From positions 1 to 8,911 of the forward strand of contig JAJAYS010000327.1 of assembly GCA_026786065.1 (NCBI GenBank): a DNA stretch of 8,911 nt. Direction: 5' to 3'. Positions within the stretch are counted from its first letter, which is position 1; every line of letters starts with the position of its first letter. A model generated the notes under the pieces. That model saw nothing but the letters and a program-made list of their open reading frames with translations, was not told the origin of the DNA and did no database searches. Both the position numbers and the translations under genes were made by a program. This stretch comes from Polaromonas sp. (lineage in GTDB: Bacteria; Pseudomonadota; Gammaproteobacteria; Burkholderiales; Burkholderiaceae_C). Of the stretch, positions 1 to 5,257 are shown one piece after another.

Positions 1-70
1 CAAGGCGCTGCCATGTGACATTGCCATCACGGATGCCACGTACTAGCGGAGGAAGACCGGTTCGTTTCAT
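1..70 (-). CDS. Start of a cassette ORF, unknown product (partial)
   Basis: An ATG on the - strand at 70 opens a frame that stays open to the window edge (23 codons). The first residues read MKRTGLPPLVRGIRDGNV. It begins 5 bases after the attC core site at 76-82, which is a normal place for a cassette gene to start, and it has the same orientation as the DUF4242 cassette gene. I see no Shine-Dalgarno sequence, so translation would depend on coupling or on a start further downstream. I do not recognise the protein. Because only 70 bases are visible, the open frame could be chance; the position next to a core site is the main support. Confidence 0.35.
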   Translation of the reverse strand, partial: MKRTGLPPLVRGIRDGNVTWQRL

Positions 71-75
71 AAGAT

Positions 76-136
76 GCCTAACGCCTGAATTCAGCCGCCG
101 CTGGCATAAGCGGTCGGCTGCAATGCTGGGTTAGGC
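76..136 (-). other. attC recombination site of the DUF4242 cassette
   Basis: A 61-base imperfect palindrome is bounded by GCCTAAC (76-82) and GTTAGGC (130-136), which match RYYYAAC and GTTRRRY exactly. Inside, CAGCCG (92-97) pairs with CGGCTG (115-120), and CCGC (98-101) pairs with GCGG (110-113) with T114 bulged. Read on the - strand, the arm ending GGCTGAATTCAGGCGTTAGGC resembles the L'/R' arm of classic attC sites such as that of aadA1. This places the crossover core at 82-76 and sets cassette orientation to the - strand. The site starts 5 bases after the DUF4242 stop codon, the expected gene-then-attC layout. Confidence 0.88.
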
Positions 137-141
137 CCGAC

Positions 142-417
142 CTATGGCTGCGCCGTAGATGGATCAATGACTGCGCTGACTGGAGTGATCTTGTTTGCTG
201 GCAGTCCAGCTTTTTCCGCATGGGAGCGAATAAGATCCTCACTGGGAGCGTTGTAAATACAGTAGATCTTGTCACCAGCGACATAGCTCTGAACCCACTC
301 AATGTCAGGACCTAGCTCAGCAAGAACCGCATTGGAATGCTTGGACGCATCCCGAAGCTGATCGCCAGACATGTTGCAAGCACCGGATATCTCACGTTCT
401 ATTAAATACTGTGGCAT
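142..417 (-). CDS. DUF4242 domain protein (integron cassette cargo)
   Basis: This encodes 91 residues. I chose the ATG at 417 because AGGAGA lies about 7 bases upstream and because family members begin with a similar M-P-x-[YF]-x-I-E-R segment. Visible family features are IEREISGA (6-13), the stretch LAELGPDIEWVQSYVAGDKI (32-51) and a C-terminal VIDPSTA. The family is small, of ferredoxin-like fold, and at least one actinobacterial member is described as nickel-binding; the role here is unknown. No signal peptide or membrane segment is seen, so it is probably cytosolic. The gene fills a cassette between the core site at 457-463 and the attC at 76-136, and no promoter is apparent in the short leader, so expression would rely on upstream transcription. 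The frame is open for a further 68 codons upstream, but that part crosses the core site and lacks family similarity. Confidence 0.85.
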   Translation of the reverse strand: MPQYLIEREISGACNMSGDQLRDASKHSNAVLAELGPDIEWVQSYVAGDKIYCIYNAPSEDLIRSHAEKAGLPANKITPVSAVIDPSTAQP

Positions 418-456
418 GGTATTTTCTCCTGGTTGAAACACTACTTCGCTGTTGAG

Positions 457-463
457 GCCTAAC
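457..463 (-). other. Orphan integron core site (GTTAGGC)
   Basis: On the - strand this reads GTTAGGC, a perfect GTTRRRY core, and it marks the start of the DUF4242 cassette. The adjoining bases (464-480) resemble an attC arm (CCAGTTAATTTCAG before the core). I could not find the matching RYYYAAC end or a complementary arm within the next 140 bases, so the attC of the preceding cassette seems degenerate or partly deleted. Confidence 0.6.
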
Positions 464-712
464 CTGAAATTAACTGGCGAAGCCGTCCGATCAAATGCTG
501 GAGTAGACGAAACAGTATGGGGCTGCGAGGCCTTGGATGCAACCCGGACATCGCGCCCGCTGCATGGCGACCGCTTCGCTGCACCGCGAGTTGTGCCGTA
601 CCAAATGTGAGAGGCGAGCACTGCGCTACCGTAACCATAGCGTCAGATGCTTGCTGGACGAGCGCAAACTGTTGTTTTTCCAGGAGCTCTTGTATACCGC
701 TTGATTCGCTAC
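464..712 (-). other. ORF-poor cassette-like block between two core sites
   Basis: These 249 bases lie between the core at 713-719 and the orphan core at 457-463 and would form one cassette. The - strand has an open frame from the upstream attC (ATG at 752) to a TAG inside the core at 459-461. Its translation is rich in Gln, Arg and Leu, matches no family I know, and has no ribosome binding site at its internal ATG. I do not call a gene. It may be a non-coding cassette, a decayed gene or a regulatory insert. Confidence 0.4.
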
Positions 713-770
713 GACTAACGTTGAAGTTCAGTGGGCGGCGAAGCTGATCCACTGCAACGCCGGGTTAGGA
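713..770 (-). other. attC site of the first cassette
   Basis: A 58-base palindromic site has CTAAC (715-719) facing GTTAG (764-768). The inner stem is CAGTGG (729-734) with CCACTG (749-754), continued by GTTG (720-723) with CAAC (755-758) across a bulge (724-728). This asymmetric bulge-and-spacer layout is typical of attC. On the - strand the crossover core is GTTAGTC, which departs from GTTRRRY at one base, and the other end is TCCTAAC, also one base off. It is therefore a slightly degenerate site. Confidence 0.75.
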
Positions 771-916
771 GCTGAGGGGTTGAACCAGCACGCTTGGCAA
801 ACCGCTGCGGCCCAAAGCACGCAAGCGCCGGCGCTACACAAAGCATAGCTGGAAGCACAAGCAGAGACTGCGCTAGCGGCACCCAGGGCATGAACTTTGG
901 CATCGTTGACTTTCAA
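728..916 (-). CDS. Possible small Ala/Cys-rich cassette ORF (DUF1010-like)
   Basis: A TTG at 916, directly after the attI core, opens a 62-codon frame ending inside the attC. Its centre, AASAVSACASSYALCSAG, is rich in Ala, Ser and Cys and reminds me of the DUF1010 proteins annotated beside integron sites in Comamonadaceae; this is memory, not a search. A competing frame on the same strand (ATG at 903, stop at 715, 62 codons) begins MPKFMPWVPLAQSLLVLPAM and looks like a signal peptide. Both frames read into the attC, neither has a clear ribosome binding site, and they exclude each other. The cassette holds only about 146 bases besides its attC, so it may encode no protein. Confidence 0.3.
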   Translation of the reverse strand: MKVNDAKVHALGAASAVSACASSYALCSAGACVLWAAAVCQACWFNPSAPNPALQWISFAAH

Positions 917-971
917 ACCTAACGTAATGTATCCCGCAAAACCTGCAGGATAAACTGGACCTTGCGGGATA
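917..971 (-). other. Probable attI region with 10-bp inverted repeat
   Basis: The - strand core GTTAGGT (923-917) matches GTTRRRY and lies between the intI remnant and the first cassette, where attI belongs. Next to it, TATCCCGCAA (930-939) and TTGCGGGATA (962-971) form a perfect 10-base inverted repeat around a 22-base spacer that contains the palindrome CCTGCAGG (942-949). attI sites normally carry integrase-binding repeats beside the core, but this arrangement is not one I recognise. The outer boundary is a guess. Confidence 0.6.
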
Positions 972-1026
972 TTCTGGGGATGGCCTCCTCCGATAGCTGG
1001 CTTGCAGCCTGACTCCGAGACTCGTT

Positions 1027-1051
1027 TACTGTTTAAAAACACAGGTATAAA
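1027..1051 (+). promoter_or_regulatory. intI promoter region with LexA (SOS) box
   Basis: CTGT (1029-1032), eight bases, then ACAG (1041-1044) is a perfect CTGT-N8-ACAG LexA operator, flanked by TA on the left and GGTA on the right. TATAAA (1046-1051) just downstream is a plausible -10 box; a convincing -35 is not seen. LexA control of integrase genes is established for mobile and chromosomal integrons. Here the operator outlived the gene it controls. Confidence 0.75.
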
Positions 1052-1057
1052 TCATCC

Positions 1058-1324
1058 ATGAAACCCGGCACTTCTGCTTTGCGATGTCCACGTCTGCTGG
1101 ACAAGGTTCGCGAGCGAATTCGTTACCTTCACTATAGTCTCAGCACCGAAAAAGCTTACCTGCACTGGGCCCGATTTTTCATCCGCTGGCATGGCCGCAC
1201 AGTGGGCCGATGCGACATCCGCGTGCCATGGGGCGCCGGAGGTGGAGGCGTTTCTGACCCTGCTGGTCACTGAGCGTCAGGTATCGGCTTCCTCGCACAA
1301 CCAGGCCTGAGTGCCTTGCTTTTC
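1058..1324 (+). pseudogene. intI: Truncated, frameshifted integron integrase (intI remnant)
   Basis: The first 47 codons read as the IntI N-terminal domain: [20 protein letters not shown], then AYLHWARFFIRWHGR, close to the IntI1 segment [21 protein letters not shown]. Homology then continues by changing frame. SGPMRHPRAMG (1201-1232) follows a 2-base surplus at 1199-1200, where CACA replaces an expected CA. APEVEAFLTLLVTERQVSAS and SHNQA (1233-1307) follow a missing base near 1232. LSALLF (1307-1324) follows a missing base at about 1307. After 1324 the similarity stops. About 89 residues of an approximately 330-residue tyrosine recombinase remain, and the Arg-His-Arg-Tyr catalytic core is absent. 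It cannot make a working integrase. It is divergent from the cassettes, which is the normal integron layout. Confidence 0.9.
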
Positions 1325-1455
1325 ACAAACCGTGTTGATTCTGGTTGCTTCCATGCCGGCGTTTCGTCTTGACCGCTGAACGCTATTGCTAATGCGCAAA
1401 CGACCGTTCAACATGAAGGCAAAACCAACCTCACTCCCCGCGCCGCTCAGAAAAC

Positions 1456-1707
1456 CTACCCGCCCGTGACCGGCGGAAAAAACGCCACTTCATCGCCATC
1501 GGCAAGTTCCGCGGCTTCACCACTCAGCGTTTGATTGAGTGCCATACGAACGGCTTTGCCACGCCCAAGGCTCGCGGCATGCGCGTCGCCGCGTGCAATG
1601 AGTTCGCTGCGCAGCGCGCCCAGTGTGGTGGCGGTGGTTTCGATGGCTTCGCTGCCCCGCCCCACTGCTTCGCGGATCGACGCGAAATAGCGCACGGTGA
1701 TCTTCAT
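1456..1707 (-). CDS. moaD: Molybdopterin synthase sulfur carrier subunit MoaD
   Basis: This 83-residue, ubiquitin-like protein ends in FFPPVTGG, the Gly-Gly tail that is adenylated and thiocarboxylated so that MoaD can hand sulfur to precursor Z within molybdopterin synthase. The N-terminus MKITVRYFASIREAVG and the segment LADGDEVAFFPPV fit the family, and the length is normal. The ATG overlaps the moeA stop as ATGA (1704-1707), so translation is probably coupled; GGAG lies just upstream. The catalytic partner gene moaE, which often follows moaD, is not found. Downstream are 131 bases of unassigned DNA and then the intI remnant. No clear terminator is visible after the gene. Confidence 0.95.
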   Translation of the reverse strand: MKITVRYFASIREAVGRGSEAIETTATTLGALRSELIARGDAHAASLGRGKAVRMALNQTLSGEAAELADGDEVAFFPPVTGG

Positions 1708-2981
1708 GCCAGCAACTCCGAGAACGGGATGAACTGCACCAAGTCACCGTGCGCAATCGCCTGGCCTGCCGGGTTGTCCACCAGCCCGCTGCCCCACACA
1801 GCCGAGGTCAGCACCCCCGAACTCTGGTTGTCGAACAGGTCCAGCCCGCCGCCGGCGTTTTGCCGCACCCGCAAAAATTCTCGACGTTTATCGGCTTTAG
1901 GCCAGTCAAAATGGGCGTAAGCAGCTATTGAATGTATAGCGACGTCGGTCATGCCCTGCAGACGCAGGATGAAGGGCCGCACCAGCAGCAGAAAGGTGAC
2001 GAAGCTGGACACCGGGTTGCCGGGCAGGCCGATGAAGTGGGCCGCGCCGACCTGGCCGTAGGCAAAAGGTTTGCCGGGTTTGATGGAAATTTGCCATAGA
2101 TCGAGCTTGCCGAGCGCCTGCACCGCCGGCTTGATGTGGTCTTCTTCGCCGACGGACACGCCGCCGCTGGTCAAAATCAGATCGTGGTCGGCGCTAGCGC
2201 GCTGCAGCGCGGCGACGGTGGCGTCGAGCCGGTCGGGCACGATGCCGAGGTCGGTGACTTCGCAACCCAGGCGCTGCAGCAGGGTGCGCAAAAAGAAACG
2301 GTTGGAGTTGTAGATGGCGCCGGGCTTCATGTCTTGCGGCGCGACGTCGCCTGGCATGACAAGCTCGTCGCCGGTCGAAAACAGCGCCACCCGGACCCGG
2401 GGCGCCACAGCCAGCGTGCCAAAGCCGATGCTGGCAGCCAACCCGAGCGAAGCGGGGCCCAGCCGCTCGCCTTGCTTGAGGACGATGTGGCCTGCCATCA
2501 CGTCTTCACCCCGGCGGCGAATCCATTGGCCCGGCTTGGGTGCCGACTGAATGCGAACCGACGCCGCGCCGCCTTCTGCCGGCGCGCTGGCCAGGCAGTC
2601 TTCCTGCATGACGACTGCGTCGGCACCAGGCGGAATCGGCGCGCCGGTGAAGATGCGGGCGGCGGTGTTTGGGGCCAGCGGCTGCAAGCCGCCTGCGCTG
2701 ATGCCGGCGGGGATGCGCTGGCTGACCAGCAGCGGCGCGGCGGCATCCATGCAGTCGGCGGCGCGCACGGCGTAGCCGTCCATCGCGCTGTTGTCGTGCG
2801 CCGGCACATTCAGGCTGGTGAGCAGGTCTTGCGCCAGCACGCGGCCGTCTGCATCGAAGGTCGATAGCATTTCCGCGCCCGACAGCGGCACCGCATGCGC
2901 CAGCAGATCGGCCAGCGCCGCATCCAGCGGCCGGAGCGGCGGCCGCGACACGGCGGCGGGGTTGGAGGCGGCAGTGTTCAT
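1704..2981 (-). CDS. moeA: Molybdopterin molybdotransferase MoeA
   Basis: MoeA inserts molybdate into adenylylated molybdopterin to make the molybdenum cofactor, in the cytosol. The 425-residue product is close to the usual size (about 410). Signature segments are NSAMDGYAVR (64-73), FTGAPIPPGADAVVMQE (111-127), FSTGDEL (201-207), YNSNR (224-228), LTSGGVSVGEEDH (270-282) and GLPGNPVSSFVTF (318-330), covering the conserved MoeA domains and the MogA-like domain III. The C-terminal domain with FDNQSSGVLTS (383-393) is intact. The ATG at 2981 fits the family N-terminus, though no strong ribosome binding site precedes it. It lies 44 bases after mobB and overlaps moaD by 4 bases, consistent with one transcript of molybdenum cofactor genes. 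Confidence 0.96.
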   Translation of the reverse strand: MNTAASNPAAVSRPPLRPLDAALADLLAHAVPLSGAEMLSTFDADGRVLAQDLLTSLNVPAHDNSAMDGYAVRAADCMDAAAPLLVSQRIPAGISAGGLQPLAPNTAARIFTGAPIPPGADAVVMQEDCLASAPAEGGAASVRIQSAPKPGQWIRRRGEDVMAGHIVLKQGERLGPASLGLAASIGFGTLAVAPRVRVALFSTGDELVMPGDVAPQDMKPGAIYNSNRFFLRTLLQRLGCEVTDLGIVPDRLDATVAALQRASADHDLILTSGGVSVGEEDHIKPAVQALGKLDLWQISIKPGKPFAYGQVGAAHFIGLPGNPVSSFVTFLLLVRPFILRLQGMTDVAIHSIAAYAHFDWPKADKRREFLRVRQNAGGGLDLFDNQSSGVLTSAVWGSGLVDNPAGQAIAHGDLVQFIPFSELLA

Positions 2982-3025
2982 GGTGAGGCGGCTCGGGCAG
3001 GTTGAACGCGGGCGGGCGCCAGGTT

Positions 3026-3571
3026 TTAAAAACGGCCTTCGAAGGAGTAGGCGAAGCGCGCCTGATTTTTGATCAGGTAGTCGGCCATCGCCTCGGCATC
3101 GTTCAGGTCGAGCACCGGGCGCAACGTAGCGTGAGGCAGCGCGTCCGGCCTGTCGGTGGCAATCGCAACGATGAAGTCGTCTTCCATGTAGCGCGGCGGC
3201 TTGGCCGCATAGTCGCCGGACGGCGCGCGCCAGACCTCGATCTTGAGCAGGTCGCTTCTCTTGAAGCCTTCAACCAGCACCCAGTCCACGCCGTCGTACA
3301 GCTCGGCAATCAGCTGGTGCACCGTCATGTTTGACGGCTTCTCGAATTCACGCATCAACGCCAGCCGATTGCTGGAGGCGACCACGACTTCGAAAGCGCC
3401 CGCCTGGCGGTGGCGGTAGGTGTCTTTGCCGGGATGATCGACGTCATAACTGTGGTGCGCATGCTTGACGACGGAGACGCGCTGACCACGGCGTTTGAGC
3501 GCCGGAATCAGCTGCTCGACCAGCGTGGTCTTGCCCGACCCGGAGTAACCAGCGAAGCCGACGACGTTCAT
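3026..3571 (-). CDS. mobB: Molybdopterin-guanine dinucleotide biosynthesis adapter MobB
   Basis: This encodes 181 residues. The Walker A loop GYSGSGKTT (8-16), the KHAHH motif (36-40) followed by a conserved D-x-x-G-K-D-[ST] region, and LVEGFK (99-104) identify MobB, a small GTP-binding protein that aids MobA in making the guanine dinucleotide form of the cofactor. The usual family length is about 170-180. A GGAAAG ribosome binding site lies about 7 bases before the ATG at 3571. mobA is not in the window. The gene follows thrC by 78 bases, most of them occupied by a repeat, so transcription could continue from thrC or start within that gap. Confidence 0.93.
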   Translation of the reverse strand: MNVVGFAGYSGSGKTTLVEQLIPALKRRGQRVSVVKHAHHSYDVDHPGKDTYRHRQAGAFEVVVASSNRLALMREFEKPSNMTVHQLIAELYDGVDWVLVEGFKRSDLLKIEVWRAPSGDYAAKPPRYMEDDFIVAIATDRPDALPHATLRPVLDLNDAEAMADYLIKNQARFAYSFEGRF

Positions 3572-3595
3572 GACCGGCTTTCCGGCAAGCTGCTG

Positions 3596-3648
3596 CCGCT
3601 ATTATATTGATAGCTGCTAACGCCCATATTTATTGACTTTAAGCCTGA
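3596..3648 (+). repeat. Short interspersed repeat, copy A (between thrC and mobB)
   Basis: Read on the + strand from CCGCTATTA, these 53 bases align without gaps to copy B at 6598-6650 read on the - strand, with 38 identities by hand count. Shared blocks include CCGCTATTA, TAGCTGC, CGCC, CTT and AGCC. The copy ends within two bases of the thrC stop codon. I associate such GCTATTA...TAGCTGC elements with many intergenic copies in Comamonadaceae, which is recollection. Confidence 0.65.
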
Positions 3649-3649
3649 A

Positions 3650-5185
3650 TCAATCAACATTTTCAGCAATGTAGCGCTGCACCGCCGCCGCATTCGCCGG
3701 CAGTTCTATCACGCGCTTTGGCAGGGCCTCGATGCCTTCGAAGCGGGCCGGGCGCGGCGGTAGCATGCCCAGCGCTTCTTCGATGGTTTCGGCGAATTTG
3801 ATCGGCAGTGCGGTTTCCAGAACGACCATCGGCACGCCTTCGCGCAGGTGCTGGCGCGCCACCTTCAGGCCGTCGGCGGTGTGCGTGTCGACCATGGTAT
3901 GGAAGCGCTGCCAAGTGTCCTGGATGGTCGCGATGCGGTCGGTGTGCGTGCTTTTGCCGCTGGCGAAACCGTAGCGTGCCGCGGCTTCCCGGAAGACCGG
4001 GTCGGCGCCCAGATCAAACCGGCCCCGTGCGTTCAGCGTGTCATGGAACAGCGCCTTGACCCGGTCGCCGTCGCGGCCCAGCAGGTCGAACACGAAGCGC
4101 TCGAAGTTGCTGGCCTTGCTGATGTCCATCGAAGGGCTGGAGGTTTCATGCGTATCGGCGCTGGCGCGCACGCGGTACACGCCGGTGCGGAAGAATTCGT
4201 CGAGCACGTCGTTTTCGTTGGTGGCGACGACCAGTTTGTCGATGGGCAAACCCATCATGCGTGCGACATGACCGGCGCAGACGTTGCCAAAGTTGCCTGA
4301 GGGGACAGTAAAGCTGACCCGCGGGAGCGGGGAGCGTTCACCCCTGCCCTCTCCCTGAGGGAGAGGGCGCGCGGAAACAGCGGCAGCAGTCTTTCCCTCT
4401 TCCCTCGAGAGAGGGTCAGGGTGAGGATTCCCCGCCTGCAGAGCAGTCGCCTGAAAGTAGCCCGCAAAGTAATACACCACCTGCGCCACCAGGCGGGCCC
4501 AGTTGATGGAGTTCACCGTGCCGATGCGGTACGTGCGCTTGAAGCCGAGGTCATTGGAGACAGCCTTCACGATGTCCTGGCAATCGTCGAAAACGCCTTC
4601 GATGACGATGTTGTGGATGTTGGCGTCCTGCAGGCTGAACATCTGCGCCTGCTGGAACCGGCTCATGCGGCCCTTGGGCGAAGTCATGAAGACGCGCACG
4701 CCCTTTTTGCCGCGCATGGCGTATTCGGCGGCGCTGCCGGTGTCGCCGCTGGTGGCGCCCAGGATGTTGAGCTCTGCGCCACGGCGGGCGAGTTCGTACT
4801 CGAACAGGTTGCCGAGTAACTGCATCGCCATGTCCTTGAAGGCGAGCGTGGGGCCGTTGGAGAGCGCTTCAAGGTACAGGCCGGGTTCAAGCTGACGCAG
4901 CGGAACGATCTGGGGCGTGCCGAACACCGCTTCGGTGTAGGTCTTCTGGCAAATCGCTTTCAGGTCGGCGGCAGGAATGTCGTCGATGTACAGCGACAAG
5001 ATCTCGAACGCGAGCGCTGCATACCCTTGGTTGTCGAACACCGCGCGCAGCCGCGCCAATGCCGCCGCGTCGAGCTGCGGATAGGCCTCGGGCAGATACA
5101 GCCCCCCATCCGGCGCCAAGCCTTCGAGCAATATTTCACAAAAGCGTTTGCGGTCGGCGTGGCCGCGGGTCGAAAGGTATTTCAT
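3650..5185 (-). CDS. thrC: Threonine synthase with in-frame repeat insertion
   Basis: This PLP enzyme converts O-phosphohomoserine to threonine. The 511-residue product starts MKYLSTRGHADRKRF, the usual beginning of this family. A further in-frame TTG at 5242 would add 19 residues without family similarity, so I chose the ATG at 5185; its ribosome binding site is weak. Key segments are NGPTLAFKD with the PLP lysine at 117, GATSGDTGSAAEYA (143-156), VNSINWARL (224-232) and SFTVPSGNFGNV (291-302). Residues 252-289 (GNPHPDPLS...ERSPLPR) are foreign to the family and correspond to a palindromic repeat that keeps the frame; both flanks are intact. The gene follows hom by 72 bases and precedes mobB. 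The enzyme is probably still functional because threonine synthesis needs it, but activity is inferred. Confidence 0.95.
   Translation of the reverse strand: MKYLSTRGHADRKRFCEILLEGLAPDGGLYLPEAYPQLDAAALARLRAVFDNQGYAALAFEILSLYIDDIPAADLKAICQKTYTEAVFGTPQIVPLRQLEPGLYLEALSNGPTLAFKDMAMQLLGNLFEYELARRGAELNILGATSGDTGSAAEYAMRGKKGVRVFMTSPKGRMSRFQQAQMFSLQDANIHNIVIEGVFDDCQDIVKAVSNDLGFKRTYRIGTVNSINWARLVAQVVYYFAGYFQATALQAGNPHPDPLSREEGKTAAAVSARPLPQGEGRGERSPLPRVSFTVPSGNFGNVCAGHVARMMGLPIDKLVVATNENDVLDEFFRTGVYRVRASADTHETSSPSMDISKASNFERFVFDLLGRDGDRVKALFHDTLNARGRFDLGADPVFREAAARYGFASGKSTHTDRIATIQDTWQRFHTMVDTHTADGLKVARQHLREGVPMVVLETALPIKFAETIEEALGMLPPRPARFEGIEALPKRVIELPANAAAVQRYIAENVD
4319..4432 (-). repeat. Palindromic (REP-like) repeat inserted in frame in thrC
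   Basis: These 114 bases (38 codons) interrupt the conserved thrC sequence. They contain a near-perfect hairpin: GCCCTCTCCC (4346-4355) pairs with GGGAGAGGGC (4359-4368) around a TGA loop. A second, weaker one has CCCTC (4402-4406) and GAGGG (4411-4415). The translation, HPDPLSREEGK and RPLPQGEGRGE, is what commonly appears when CCCTCTCCC-type intergenic palindromes of proteobacteria are read through. The length is an exact multiple of three and no stop occurs in the frame used. The boundaries are set by where ThrC family similarity stops and resumes, so they could be off by a few codons. Confidence 0.8.
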
Positions 5186-5257
5186 TGGTCGGCTGGTCGC
5201 ACGGCGGGTGTCGCGCGCGTCATTGAAGCGACAAAAGCGCAAAAGAGTTTCATGCCG

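Noticed and set aside
418..621. N-terminal extension of the DUF4242 gene to an ATG at 621
   Set aside because: The extension crosses the integron core site, lacks family similarity, and the ATG at 417 has a proper ribosome binding site.
728..1042. 104-codon - strand frame beginning inside the LexA box
   Set aside because: It runs through the operator, the attI region and the cassette. Reading through all three is better explained by chance than by a single gene.
1058..1273. Intact 71-residue protein at the intI start
   Set aside because: Only the first 47 residues are IntI-like; the rest is an out-of-frame reading of the same gene, so it is a pseudogene fragment.
1325..1455. 45-codon - strand frame partly antisense to the intI end (ATG near 1413)
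   Set aside because: It has no family similarity and no clear ribosome binding site, and it overlaps decayed DNA.
2136..2867. 243-codon open frame on the + strand
   Set aside because: It is antisense to moeA, with low-complexity Ala/Gly/Arg content and no recognisable domain; a shadow frame.
4346..4368. Strong hairpin as a transcription terminator
   Set aside because: It lies inside the thrC coding region, has no T-run, and belongs to the inserted palindromic repeat.
5186..5242. Upstream TTG start for thrC
   Set aside because: The 19 extra residues are not part of the ThrC family, and the ATG at 5185 gives the conserved MKYLSTRG beginning.
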